Of a stretch of 15,456 bases of DNA, positions 8,428 to 14,884 are shown one piece after another. This DNA comes from an uncultured Eubacteriales bacterium (GTDB lineage Bacteria > Bacillota > Clostridia > Oscillospirales > Oscillospiraceae): positions 1-15,456 of the forward strand of contig UQXI01000048.1 of the NCBI GenBank assembly GCA_900544975.1, in the 5' to 3' direction. The position numbers were made by a program, and so were the translations under genes. The number at the start of each line of letters is the position of its first letter. Position 1 is the first letter of the stretch. The notes beneath the pieces are model-generated. The model ran no database searches and was not told the origin of the DNA. It saw only the letters and a program-made list of their open reading frames with translations.

Positions 8428-8551
8428 TGCCGACTGAGCCGGCATGTTATATCCACGCGGTTCCCCGCGACAGATATCTCCAGTTTTTGAAACCTCCGGA
8501 GGGAATCAAGCTTGCAAAGTAACCGGACTGCAAGCAGCCACTGCAATACAC
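8428..8551 (-). promoter_or_regulatory. Structured 5' leader of the protease mRNA
   Basis: Between the predicted start of transcription (about 8552) and the ribosome binding site lie several hairpins, read on the - strand. GCTTGC/GCAAGC is at 8510-8535, a CCTCCGGAGG palindrome at 8493-8502, and CGCGG-GGAA-CCGCG (8456-8469) has a GNRA tetraloop capped on an outer ATATC/GATAT stem (8449-8477). TGCCG/CGGCA (8428-8444) ends about 10 nt before AAGGAG. I could not match it to a known riboswitch class by eye; c-di-GMP-I, ydaO and TPP consensus elements were considered and do not fit. Confidence 0.45.
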
Positions 8552-8558
8552 TATCAGA

Positions 8559-8587
8559 ATTATAGCACGGCAACTTTGGATTTGCAA
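8559..8587 (-). promoter_or_regulatory. Sigma-A promoter of the protease gene (extended -10)
   Basis: On the - strand there is TTGCAA (8587-8582), a 17-nt spacer, and a perfect TATAAT (8564-8559) preceded by TGC, an extended -10. Transcription should begin near 8552, giving a leader of about 150 nt before the ATG at 8404. Confidence 0.8.
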
Positions 8588-8783
8588 GAAACTTTTCCAA
8601 AAAGCTCTAACCTTTTATCTGGCTAGTCTGAGCATTTTGTGCAAGCCAAATATGCATCGCAATGCAAAATGCCAGGGTCCCCTATCAGGAGGTTTACATT
8701 CCAGTATTTTCATTTTAATTTGATTCCGTACACAAAAGGATTCTGTCTTTTTCTGCAAAGCCGCACCTGTAACGGGGCGATGC
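8588..8783 (-). other. Intergenic stretch after the transporter gene, with a weak inverted repeat
   Basis: No gene is visible here. GCATTTTG (8632-8639) and CAAAATGC (8665-8672) form an 8-bp inverted repeat that encloses a smaller TGCAT/ATGCA hairpin (8653-8666). It could end the transporter transcript, but no U-run follows, so this is a weak call. Confidence 0.3.
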
Positions 8784-10037
8784 TTAAGTCGCGCCCAGAC
8801 GCTTTTTTCGATGGCCTGCAGCGACCTGGAACAAAACAAATCCAATCAAAAACATCAGCGACAGGGAACCCACGCCTGCATTGGTGCTGTTGGTGAGCTG
8901 GCTGATGACCGACACCAGCAGTGTTCCGGTAAAAGCTGCCCCTTTCCCACAAATATCGTAAATCCCAAAATATTCACCGGCCCGTTCCGCCGGAATGATT
9001 TTGGTATAATAAGACCGAGAGATGGCCTGAATGGTCCCCTGGAACATGCCGACCCACACTGCCAAAATCCAGAAATCCCCCAGGGAATTCAGCCAGAATG
9101 CAAATACCGCAATGCCGAAATAGGCCCCAATACAAATGGAGATGATCACCTTTGCATCCATCCGGCGCGAAAGCCGCCCAAAAAATATAGAGCAGGGAAA
9201 CGCCACAATCTGAGTCACCAGAAGTGCCAACAGCAAGCCTGTGGTATCCAGCCCCAGGGCGGTTCCATAGGCCGTCGCCATATCAATGACCGTATACACC
9301 CCGTCAATATAGAAGAAAAAGGCCAGCAGGAAAAAAAGAATGTCCGGTCTCTGCCGCAGCTCGGAAAAAACGCCGCCCAGACGCCGGAAGCTGTCCCGCA
9401 CTGGCGTCCGCTGGGCCTCCACATAGTGCGTTTGCCGGTAGCTGCGCAGAAGCGGAAGCGAACCACCCAGCCACCAAAGGGCAATGATGAAAAACGCAAT
9501 GGCCATGGCCGCTTTCATAGAAATTCCGATGGACTGGTAAGTGAGCACCAAAGCCAGGCAAGCTCCAAAGGGAATGCAACTGCCGAGATAGCCCCAGGCA
9601 TATCCATAGGAGGAGACCTCGTCCATTCGGCTGTCTTGCGTCACGTCAGGCAGCATGGCGTCGTAGAACACCAGGCTGGTGGAATAGGCGGTTTTGGAAA
9701 TCACAAACAGGACCAAAAACCAGAGCCACGATTTCATAAATCCCAGACACACACAGCCAATGGAGCCAATCAAAACTGCCCCCAGGAAAAACCATTTCTT
9801 ACGCCCCTTCAGATCGGACATCGTCCCCAAAGTGGGACCCAAAAGCGCCACCAAAATGGTTGCAAGAGAGGTTGCATATCCCCAGTACGCCAGATAATCG
9901 ACGGAAGAAAGCCCAGAACGGCCTGCCAAATCGTTGAAATAGATGGGCAGGATCGTGGCTACCAGCAAAGTAAAGGCAGAATTGGCCACATCATACAGAA
10001 CCCATCTTTTTTCCAGGGAGGTCAGTCTAAACTTCAT
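8784..10037 (-). CDS. UMF1/Atg22-type major facilitator transporter
   Basis: The product has 417 residues and many hydrophobic helices. Seen: LEKRWVLYDVANSAFTLL at residues 8-25, the hallmark opening of the UMF1/Atg22-like branch (Pfam Vacuole effluxer Atg22-like), and the MFS motif A equivalent GTMSDLKGRKK (71-81). Yeast Atg22 releases amino acids from the vacuole; bacterial members have no firmly known substrate, so export of a small solute is inference. A longer frame reaches back to 10133, but the ATG at 10037 starts the family consensus and has AGAGGAG 7 nt upstream. The gene overlaps the stop of the upstream phospholipase-like gene by 11 nt, which suggests coupled translation and a shared mRNA. 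No frameshift or truncation is seen. Confidence 0.88.
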   Translation of the reverse strand: MKFRLTSLEKRWVLYDVANSAFTLLVATILPIYFNDLAGRSGLSSVDYLAYWGYATSLATILVALLGPTLGTMSDLKGRKKWFFLGAVLIGSIGCVCLGFMKSWLWFLVLFVISKTAYSTSLVFYDAMLPDVTQDSRMDEVSSYGYAWGYLGSCIPFGACLALVLTYQSIGISMKAAMAIAFFIIALWWLGGSLPLLRSYRQTHYVEAQRTPVRDSFRRLGGVFSELRQRPDILFFLLAFFFYIDGVYTVIDMATAYGTALGLDTTGLLLALLVTQIVAFPCSIFFGRLSRRMDAKVIISICIGAYFGIAVFAFWLNSLGDFWILAVWVGMFQGTIQAISRSYYTKIIPAERAGEYFGIYDICGKGAAFTGTLLVSVISQLTNSTNAGVGSLSLMFLIGFVLFQVAAGHRKKRLGAT

Positions 10038-10881
10038 AGTAAATCTCCTCTTCATAGGGCAGTACCGGAATTTGAGACCAGCCCTCCCCTGCTCCAAAGG
10101 TGCGGTCAAAGAAGGGAGGAAGCGCTTTGCCATTCAGACAATAGGCCAAGAAATCCTCTATGGCTCTTCTCGCCTCTGGGATGGCTCGGTTCATAAGCTT
10201 GTTCAGTCTCAGGTTGCTATCTGCACAAATTGCCGCAGGTGTCCGCCCAATCTTCATATAGCGCATACTTTCATAATTCCCCGTCAGCCGCATCCCCACA
10301 TCTACCAGACCGCGTTTCCATCGGCTTTGGCCGGTGAGAAGAAAATCATAGAACTTCATCGCCAGGAGCGCGTGAAGGACCTCTTCTGGCTTTAACGGAG
10401 GATACACCGGTGCAATCATCGCCGCCCGATCATTGGTGGGGCAAATATGCCGGGTAAGCCGGTGCCGAAGCGGGTCCAGGCCATCGGCACACATGAGATA
10501 TCGGTCAAACTCCATCTCAATCTGGATGTGACTCGCACCGCTTTTCTGGATTTTCTTCTCCACATACCCGTGACAGGCTGCATCCAGGGTAAAATGACAG
10601 ACCACACCCAGAAGGTAGGACAGCATCTCCGGCGGCCGCCCAGCGCGAGCCCAGGCCTGCGCGGCGTCGGAGAAAAAGTCTGCACCTGTTCTGTCATGGG
10701 TACCATAACCAATGGCGTTGACTGAATTGTGCCCCATCGCCATATAATAAAACAAAATATCCGGACCGTGCTGTCCAATCCCAAAGAGGGACCGTTCCAC
10801 CTGGACATATCTTCGCAGGTGAGGCGGCATAGACCGCCACACACGGTTCCCAAAATCATGATGTGCATAGTTTGAGGGCAT
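10027..10881 (-). CDS. Zinc-dependent phospholipase C family protein
   Basis: The product has 284 residues and starts MPSNYAHHDFG, the standard opening of bacterial members of Pfam Zn_dep_PLPC. Likely metal ligands follow the phospholipase C pattern: GQHGPDILFYY (H38, D41), then H96-xxx-D100 (CHFTLD), H104 (CHGY) and H118-xxx-E122 (SHIQIE), comparable to the HxxxD, H and HxxxE ligands of Bacillus cereus PLC. There is no signal peptide, unlike secreted PLC toxins, so it probably acts in the cytoplasm or at the inner membrane face. Its substrate is not known. No strong ribosome binding site was seen (GGAAAGGCGG lies rather far from the ATG), and I found no clear promoter between 10882 and the yajC terminator. 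The 3' end overlaps the transporter gene by 11 nt. Family call good, enzymatic role inferred. Confidence 0.85.
   Translation of the reverse strand: MPSNYAHHDFGNRVWRSMPPHLRRYVQVERSLFGIGQHGPDILFYYMAMGHNSVNAIGYGTHDRTGADFFSDAAQAWARAGRPPEMLSYLLGVVCHFTLDAACHGYVEKKIQKSGASHIQIEMEFDRYLMCADGLDPLRHRLTRHICPTNDRAAMIAPVYPPLKPEEVLHALLAMKFYDFLLTGQSRWKRGLVDVGMRLTGNYESMRYMKIGRTPAAICADSNLRLNKLMNRAIPEARRAIEDFLAYCLNGKALPPFFDRTFGAGEGWSQIPVLPYEEEIYYEV
10045..10051 (-). promoter_or_regulatory. Ribosome binding site of the transporter, inside the upstream gene
   Basis: AGAGGAG lies 7 nt before the ATG at 10037 and falls in the Glu codons of the last residues (PYEEEIYYEV) of the upstream gene. It decides the start at 10037 over the in-frame ATG at 10055, which would itself overlap the site. 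Confidence 0.75.
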
Positions 10882-10989
10882 CGCGCTGATTCCGCCTTTC
10901 CAAATCCCTGCTGTTCAAATGATGCCCAACCTGGGCACACTCTAACATAGATTGTTTCCTGGCGCCTGGTGTACAGGCAGATCCTATAA

Positions 10990-11029
10990 CAGAAGCCGGT
11001 GTTTCCGCCAAGAGAAACACCGGCTTCTG
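10990..11029 (-). terminator. Terminator hairpin after yajC
   Basis: CAGAAGCCGGTGTTTC (10990-11005) and GAAACACCGGCTTCTG (11014-11029) form a perfect 16-bp stem with an 8-nt loop, 15 bp beyond the yajC stop. The - strand tail (TTATAGG) is only partly U-rich. Confidence 0.7.
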
Positions 11030-11044
11030 CCGTTTTCCAATTCC

Positions 11045-11425
11045 TTAGCCTTTGGAAGCTTTCTTTTCTTCCTTGGCCCGTTTTCTGGCTGCAGCAGCCT
11101 TCTCTGCGGCAGCCTTGGCGGCCTCGTTGGCCGTGTCGTTGGAAGAAATCGCCCATTTGGCAAACTCCACCCGAACCCGGTCTGCGCTGGTCTCGATCAC
11201 GATCTTATCGTCCTTCACAGAGCACACCACGCCCACGATGCCGCCGATGGTGGTGATCTTGTCTCCCACCTTCACCGCGCTACGCATCTGCTCCGCTTCT
11301 TTTTTCTTCTTGTTTTCCGGGCGGATCATGAGAAAGTACATGATTGCCAAAACGGCAAGCATCATGATCAGCATGCTGCCCATGCCGCCGCCTGCGGCGG
11401 CAGTGGTTTCCAAAAATAAATGCAT
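11045..11425 (-). CDS. yajC: YajC, subunit of the Sec preprotein translocase
   Basis: The product has 126 residues: a short periplasm-side N-terminus (MHLFLETTAAAGGG), one transmembrane helix (about 15-33), the hallmark FLMIRPENKKKKE just after it, and the soluble YajC domain with VKVGDKITTIGGIVGVV. YajC associates with SecDF and SecYEG and aids protein export. An Ala/Lys-rich tail (about 100-126) extends beyond the core. The ATG at 11425 is chosen because GGAGGA precedes it by 6 nt; an upstream in-frame start at 11452 has no such site and would overlap the promoter. It lies 66 bp after tgt, a common neighbour of yajC, but secDF does not follow here. It has its own promoter and terminator. 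Confidence 0.92.
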   Translation of the reverse strand: MHLFLETTAAAGGGMGSMLIMMLAVLAIMYFLMIRPENKKKKEAEQMRSAVKVGDKITTIGGIVGVVCSVKDDKIVIETSADRVRVEFAKWAISSNDTANEAAKAAAEKAAAARKRAKEEKKASKG

Positions 11426-11431
11426 TCCGAT

Positions 11432-11437
11432 TCCTCC
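11432..11437 (-). promoter_or_regulatory. Ribosome binding site of yajC
   Basis: GGAGGA, 6 nt before the ATG at 11425, fixes this start over the longer frame. Confidence 0.8.
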
Positions 11438-11454
11438 GTATTTTATTCTCACTC

Positions 11455-11482
11455 ATTATACCATTCCAGGCAGGATTTGCAA
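11455..11482 (-). promoter_or_regulatory. Sigma-A promoter of yajC (extended -10)
   Basis: On the - strand: TTGCAA (11482-11477), a 16-nt spacer, and a perfect TATAAT (11460-11455) preceded by TGG, an extended -10. It lies just after the tgt stop. Transcription would start near 11448, about 23 nt before the yajC ATG. The hexamers match those of the protease promoter. Confidence 0.8.
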
Positions 11483-11491
11483 GCAGTATTT

Positions 11492-12622
11492 TTAAATTCT
11501 CTGATCCAGACGGGCAGAAAATTCTGCGCGGAATTGAGCAAAGGTTCCCGTGTCCAGCGCATCCCGGATTCTCTGCATGAGCTGATTGTAAAAATACAGG
11601 TTATGCATCACGCTCAACCGCATGGCCAGCATCTCCTCTGCTTTAAACAGGTGGCGCAGATAGGCCCGGGAGTACCGGCGGCACACTGGGCAATCACACT
11701 GGGGGTCAATGGGCAGTCCGTCCGTTTCATACTTGGCATTTTTCAGATTCATGGCTCCATCCCAGGTGAACAGCCGGGCATGCCGGGCGTTCCGGGCAGG
11801 CATGACACAGTCGAAAAAGTCGATTCCCCGGGCGACAGCCTCAATGATGTTGCTGGGGGTTCCGACGCCCATAAGATACCGGGTTTTCTCCTGAGGCATA
11901 TGGGGCTCTACCGTCTCTATGATTTCATACATCACCTCGGTGCTCTCCCCTACGGCCAAGCCACCAATGGCGTAGCCGGGCAGGTCCAACTCCGCAATCC
12001 GCTTCATATGTGCCACGCGAATGTCCCCATAGGTTCCACCCTGGTTGATGCCCCAAAGCATCTGCTGGGGGTTCACCGTATCCGGAAGTCGGTTCAGTCG
12101 GGCATTTTCTGCCTGACACCGCTCCAGCCACCGATAGGTCCGGTCCACGCTCTTTTGCACATAGTCCCGTGGCGCAGGATTTTCAATGCATTCGTCAAAA
12201 GCCATACAAATGTCAGAACCCAGGTTGGACTGAATTTGCATGCTCTCCTCCGGCCCCATGAAGATCTTACGGCCGTCAATGTGGGAGGCGAAGTATACGC
12301 CCTCCTCCCGGATCTTTCGCAGAGATGCCAGAGAAAACACCTGAAACCCGCCAGAGTCTGTGAGAATGGGCCTGTCCCAAGTCATAAAGGCGTGGAGACC
12401 ACCCATCTGCCGGACGATCCGGTCTCCGGGTCGCAGATGCAGATGATACGTGTTGGACAGTTCCACCTGGCAGCCGATCTCCTCTAAGTCCTTGGCGCTG
12501 AGGGCTCCTTTGATGGCGCCTTGCGTACCCACATTCATAAATACCGGGGTTTGCACCATCCCATGGGCGCAGGTAAAGACACCTCTGCGGGCAGAACCTT
12601 CGGTTTTGATCAGTTTAAACAT
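11492..12622 (-). CDS. tgt: tRNA-guanine transglycosylase (queuosine synthesis)
   Basis: The product has 376 residues, the usual bacterial length. It swaps guanine 34 in GUN-anticodon tRNAs for preQ1. Seen: LSNTYHLHLRPG, ILTDSGGFQVFSL with the proton-relay Asp D89, GINQGG (usually GIVQGG), GGLAVGE, the nucleophile D271 in FDCVMPAR, and the zinc site C309, C311, C314 (CDCPVC) with H340. The ATG at 12622 is chosen from family alignment (MFKLIKTEGSARRG) and a GGAGG 6 nt upstream; the frame is open further up, to 12766, but that part overlaps the kinase gene. The true start overlaps the kinase stop by 8 nt. QueA, which acts next in the pathway, is encoded at the right edge about 2.5 kb upstream instead of adjacent. 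Confidence 0.96.
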   Translation of the reverse strand: MFKLIKTEGSARRGVFTCAHGMVQTPVFMNVGTQGAIKGALSAKDLEEIGCQVELSNTYHLHLRPGDRIVRQMGGLHAFMTWDRPILTDSGGFQVFSLASLRKIREEGVYFASHIDGRKIFMGPEESMQIQSNLGSDICMAFDECIENPAPRDYVQKSVDRTYRWLERCQAENARLNRLPDTVNPQQMLWGINQGGTYGDIRVAHMKRIAELDLPGYAIGGLAVGESTEVMYEIIETVEPHMPQEKTRYLMGVGTPSNIIEAVARGIDFFDCVMPARNARHARLFTWDGAMNLKNAKYETDGLPIDPQCDCPVCRRYSRAYLRHLFKAEEMLAMRLSVMHNLYFYNQLMQRIRDALDTGTFAQFRAEFSARLDQRI

Positions 12623-13145
12623 GTTTTTCCTCCGTGGACAGAAACCGTTTCCAAATTTCCTCTGCAACTTCCGAAAGGCGTTTGCCCTCTGTGTCAATGG
12701 GATAGCCCTCAATCTCGGATGAGAGCCTTTCCACACATTGGTCGATCTGTTTGATACACCAGGCATCCGGCTGTTCGCCCCGGCCCAGAAGGCGGGCCAG
12801 GACGGTCTCCCGGCTGGCCAACAGGGTCACCGGACAGACGGAAATCCCAGCCCGCCGCAGGGGATCCAGCAGTTCCCTTTGGTAATCCCCACGAACCACA
12901 GTCATGGGGACTAAAATCACACCGCAGTATGCCTCCGCTGCTGCCTGCAACAAAGCCGCCGTGGTGCTGCGCCAAAGGGGATAGTCCTGAAAATTATCTT
13001 TCCACAGTTCCACAGGCAGAATCCTCCGGATCACATCCCCCACCTCTTCCGGATCAAACAGATGGCTGCGGTGCAGCTTGGCCTGCAACGCCCGGCAGAC
13101 ACTGGTCTTCCCTGCGCCGTATGCACCGTTGACCCAGAGGATCAT
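12615..13145 (-). CDS. TmrB-like P-loop kinase/ATPase
   Basis: The product has 176 residues, with a Walker A motif GAYGAGKT (7-14) at the extreme N-terminus. It resembles Bacillus TmrB, the tunicamycin resistance ATP-binding protein, across its length: the opening MILWVNGAYGAGKT, then FDPEEVGDVIRRILP, DNFQDYPLWR, GVILVPMTVV and the lid-like WCIKQIDQCVERLSS all have close counterparts there. TmrB confers resistance to tunicamycin; whether this homologue does so, or phosphorylates some other small molecule, cannot be told. It is slightly shorter than TmrB at the C-terminus. Its ATG overlaps the stop of the GNAT gene (ATGA) and its 3' end overlaps tgt, so all three are probably translated from one mRNA. 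Similarity is from memory, not a search. Confidence 0.82.
   Translation of the reverse strand: MILWVNGAYGAGKTSVCRALQAKLHRSHLFDPEEVGDVIRRILPVELWKDNFQDYPLWRSTTAALLQAAAEAYCGVILVPMTVVRGDYQRELLDPLRRAGISVCPVTLLASRETVLARLLGRGEQPDAWCIKQIDQCVERLSSEIEGYPIDTEGKRLSEVAEEIWKRFLSTEEKHV
12629..12633 (-). promoter_or_regulatory. Ribosome binding site of tgt, inside the kinase gene
   Basis: GGAGG lies 6 nt before the ATG at 12622 and within the last codons (STEEKHV) of the upstream gene. This supports the start chosen and coupled translation. Confidence 0.75.
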
Positions 13146-13705
13146 GCCGTCTGCCCCTTGTCGTTACGCCGCAGGTACATTTTCCCTGGCTCTGGTGCGC
13201 CGATGCAGGTTTCAAAAATAATATCTTTTTGATACTGAAAACCGCATTTCTCAATGACCCGCCGAGAGCGATCATTCCGATTGAAATGACCGCAGGTCAG
13301 ATAGTCCAGCTTCAGCTCTTGGAAACAGTAATCAATGATCGCGTTCACCGCCTCTGGCATCAAACCCTGGCCCCAGTAGTCCCGGCTAAGTACATAGCCA
13401 ATCTCCCGGCCCTGTAGGGGCTCAGGGAGAGCCGTTTCCGGCTTCAACGGCTCCAGGCCAAGGGAGCCAACCACCTTTCCAGTCTCCTTCATCACCACCG
13501 CCAGAGTCTTCCGGTCCTGGATAAACATCTCCAGAATGGCTCTGGATTCCTCCATGTCCATGTGTGGCTGCCAGCCCGCCATCTGCCCCACACCATCTAC
13601 TTTGGCATATTCAAAAAAGTCATCCAAATCCTCCATCTGCCAAGCACGCAAAATCAGCCGGGCAGTCTCAATGCGAATGTTTGTCACATCCATTGGTGCG
13701 TCCAT
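13142..13705 (-). CDS. GNAT acetyltransferase, RimJ/RimL type
   Basis: The product has 187 residues. Seen: ETARLILRAWQMED at the start, VVGSLGLEPL for the central strands, EIGYVLSRDYWGQGLMPEAV containing the acetyl-CoA pyrophosphate loop (QGLMPEA, after WG), and the closing N144-x2-S147 ... KCGF motif. This is the acetyltransf_3 layout of RimJ/RimL-like enzymes, which acetylate protein N-termini or small amines; the substrate here is unknown. The ATG at 13705 follows AGGAGGAG by 5 nt, an excellent ribosome binding site. The stop shares ATGA with the start of the TmrB-like gene. It appears to be the first gene of the GNAT-kinase-tgt unit. Confidence 0.88.
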   Translation of the reverse strand: MDAPMDVTNIRIETARLILRAWQMEDLDDFFEYAKVDGVGQMAGWQPHMDMEESRAILEMFIQDRKTLAVVMKETGKVVGSLGLEPLKPETALPEPLQGREIGYVLSRDYWGQGLMPEAVNAIIDYCFQELKLDYLTCGHFNRNDRSRRVIEKCGFQYQKDIIFETCIGAPEPGKMYLRRNDKGQTA

Positions 13706-13964
13706 TTGTTCTCCTCCTACCAGATCATGTTCGTCTGCACTTTTGTCAATTTCCCGCCCCTCAAGGTGTCAGAATCAGTCAAACTGTTCTGCACAGAGCA
13801 GGCGCCAAACGTGTTCCCTGTATCTCCGCTTCTTTGCTTTTACAATCCTATGTAATGAGCGCAGTGTAATCTTATACGCGCGAATTCCCCTAATTATAAA
13901 ACCCAAACTCAAACAATCCCGGGATAAGCTGAGTTCCACGTTCGGGAAACATTTTCTTGACCAT

Positions 13965-13993
13965 ATTCTATCCGATTTCTGTGCTAAATGCAA
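13965..13993 (-). promoter_or_regulatory. Candidate promoter of the GNAT-kinase-tgt unit
   Basis: On the - strand: TTGCAT (13993-13988), a 17-nt spacer and TAGAAT (13970-13965), five of six matches to the -10 consensus. Transcription from about 13958 would give a leader of roughly 250 nt before the GNAT start. A closer promoter was sought and not found. Confidence 0.5.
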
Positions 13994-14130
13994 TTATTTT
14001 ATTTTGACAACGGAAGAATGGGCGCCGCTCCGGTGGATTGTGAAAGCGTAGCGTCTCTATTTCATTTCGGAGCTATTTCGCTATTCCTTCTTGCCACCGT
14101 TTTTTACTTCAATACGTTGCATCCCCAATG

Positions 14131-14160
14131 TTTCCGGGAAGCATGATTCCCTCCCGGAAA
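14131..14160. repeat. Perfect 9-bp inverted repeat with nested stem
   Basis: TTTCCGGGA (14131-14139) pairs with TCCCGGAAA (14152-14160). An alternative inner stem, GGGAA (14136-14140) with TTCCC (14147-14151), is also possible. No U-run follows on either strand, so it is not an evident terminator; its function is unknown. Confidence 0.55.
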
Positions 14161-14248
14161 TCCGGTAATATTGATCACAAAAAGGATATGCTCTGGATGC
14201 CTCTAGATTTGCCTAAAACTGCACAGAGTGGGATTTATATTCTTTCAG

Positions 14249-14271
14249 CAAAAAAGCCCCGTAAGGGGCTG
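14249..14271 (-). terminator. Intrinsic terminator of the DUF4160-DUF2442 unit
   Basis: On the - strand: AGCCCC, loop TTAC, GGGGCT, followed at once by a T-run. The stem is 14255-14270 and the A-run on the + strand is 14250-14255. It begins 7 bp after the DUF2442 stop and is a textbook intrinsic terminator. Confidence 0.9.
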
Positions 14272-14277
14272 ATTCGC

Positions 14278-14526
14278 TTATTGCACAAGAATGCTTTGCT
14301 CATACAGCTCATGTGGGGCAATGTCCTGACCATGGCTCCACTCGATTCCGATTCCGCCCGAAAGCATCTGAACCGTGCGGAAATACCCCATATCCTTCAG
14401 CTCGCCAAACCAAGGACCGCTGATATAGGGCGCAACGTCAAAGATCTTTACCTCGCCTGTCTCATAGACCAGCCTGAGCTTGTAGGCATCCATCGGCTCG
14501 ACGCTCTTCAATCTCGGTTGCAGCAT
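14278..14526 (-). CDS. DUF2442 domain protein
   Basis: The product has 82 residues. It matches the DUF2442 pattern: a first strand with VEPMDAYKLRLVYETGEVKIFDV, then PYISGPWFGELKDMGYF, and the closing IEWSHGQDIAPHELYEQSI, where family members have W-x-G-x-DL-P-LYE. Members are small soluble proteins of unknown function, often encoded beside DUF4160 proteins, as here. A clear GGAGGG lies just before the ATG and overlaps the stop of the DUF4160 gene, 12 bp upstream, so the two are co-transcribed and probably co-translated. A terminator follows. A toxin-antitoxin-like role has been suggested for some such pairs only by gene association, as far as I know; treat that as inference. Confidence 0.88.
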   Translation of the reverse strand: MLQPRLKSVEPMDAYKLRLVYETGEVKIFDVAPYISGPWFGELKDMGYFRTVQMLSGGIGIEWSHGQDIAPHELYEQSILVQ

Positions 14527-14538
14527 AGGGTTCCCTCC

Positions 14539-14811
14539 TTACTTCAAAGGGTCAATACGGAAAAACTGCTCGCCGTTGCTCAACAGCGTCCAGTTGGCTT
14601 CCAAATCTTCACGATGAATTTCCATCCACGCATCCAGCAGCTTCAGCTTGTTCTTGGGGAACTTGCTGTCTCCTTCAAGGATGGCGCCATCCAGTGCAAC
14701 GACAAGTTCCATGCCGGAATACTCCACATGGATGTGCGGCATATGATGCTTGCCGCCCTGCTCTCGATACATACGGACAATGATTCCGAAAAACATACTC
14801 AATACAGGCAC
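14539..14811 (-). CDS. DUF4160 domain protein
   Basis: The product has 90 residues if translation starts at the GTG at 14811 (VPVLSMFFGIIVRMY), which matches the usual family opening and has AGAGG 8 nt upstream. The frame is open up to a second GTG at 14841 without a well-spaced site. Seen: the DUF4160 core MPHIHVEYSG with its two His residues, followed by VALDGAILEG and KLLDAWMEIHREDLEANW, the helix that ends most members. The function is unknown. It is the first gene of a two-gene unit with DUF2442, under a promoter whose -35 and spacer are covered by inverted repeats, which suggests regulation by a DNA-binding protein, perhaps its own product. Confidence 0.85.
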   Translation of the reverse strand: MPVLSMFFGIIVRMYREQGGKHHMPHIHVEYSGMELVVALDGAILEGDSKFPKNKLKLLDAWMEIHREDLEANWTLLSNGEQFFRIDPLK

Positions 14812-14855
14812 GATACTCACCTCTACTTCTTGGGAGGACACCTTCCCCCAATTTC

Positions 14856-14884
14856 ATTCTATCAGATTGCAGTCTGATTTACAA
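14856..14884 (-). promoter_or_regulatory. Promoter of the DUF4160-DUF2442 unit (extended -10)
   Basis: On the - strand: TTGTAA (14884-14879), a 17-nt spacer, and TAGAAT (14861-14856) preceded by TGA, an extended -10. Transcription would begin near 14849, about 38 nt before the chosen start. Confidence 0.7.

Larger units (their letters stand above)
13719..14248. other. 530-bp stretch with no convincing gene
   Basis: No frame here resembles a known family. The stretch looks more AT-rich than its surroundings. It holds a plausible promoter (13965-13993), a strong hairpin (14131-14160), a perfect TTGACA on the - strand (13749-13744) without a matching -10, and a 42-codon + strand frame (14018-14146) with a hydrophobic centre but a poor ribosome binding site. 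A 72-codon - strand frame (13775-13993) has no recognisable content. Given the gene fragments beside queA, this may be insertion scar DNA. Confidence 0.5.

Noticed and set aside
3566..8437. A 1623-codon open frame on the + strand, antisense to the protease gene
   Set aside because: Its codons lie in exact register with the sense codons, so it is open only because the protease gene almost never uses TTA, CTA or TCA. The translation has no recognisable domain and no ribosome binding site was seen. The sense strand has a full set of motifs.
8405..8551. Known riboswitch (c-di-GMP-I, ydaO/c-di-AMP, TPP) in the protease leader
   Set aside because: Short similarities such as GGGGAACC and CTCCGGAGG exist, but the required conserved cores and their order are absent.
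10038..10133. Longer N-terminus for the transporter starting at 10133
   Set aside because: The extra residues are polar, overlap the upstream gene and precede the family's usual start; the ATG at 10037 has a good ribosome binding site.
8811..10196. A 461-codon + strand frame antisense to the transporter
   Set aside because: Also in register with the sense codons and low in any family signal; the sense strand encodes clear membrane helices and a UMF1 opening motif.
10923..10937. Small hairpin TGCCCA-ACC-TGGGCA upstream of the phospholipase-like gene
   Set aside because: Six base pairs with a tight loop and no nearby promoter or conserved context; could be chance.
12623..12766. Longer N-terminus for Tgt starting at 12766
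   Set aside because: The extra 48 residues lie entirely within the kinase gene in another frame and match nothing in the Tgt family, while the ATG at 12622 has a well-spaced GGAGG.
13744..13749. Perfect TTGACA on the - strand close to the GNAT gene
   Set aside because: No acceptable -10 lies 15-19 nt downstream, and the distance to the ribosome binding site leaves almost no room for a start of transcription.
13706..13960. preQ1 riboswitch ahead of the tgt-containing unit
   Set aside because: No sequence resembling the preQ1-I or preQ1-II core was found.
14018..14146. A 42-codon + strand frame with a hydrophobic centre, possible small membrane protein
   Set aside because: Only a short purine stretch with wrong spacing precedes the ATG, no -10 box matches the TTGACA at 14004, and it ends inside the 14131-14160 hairpin. 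Too weak to annotate without conservation.
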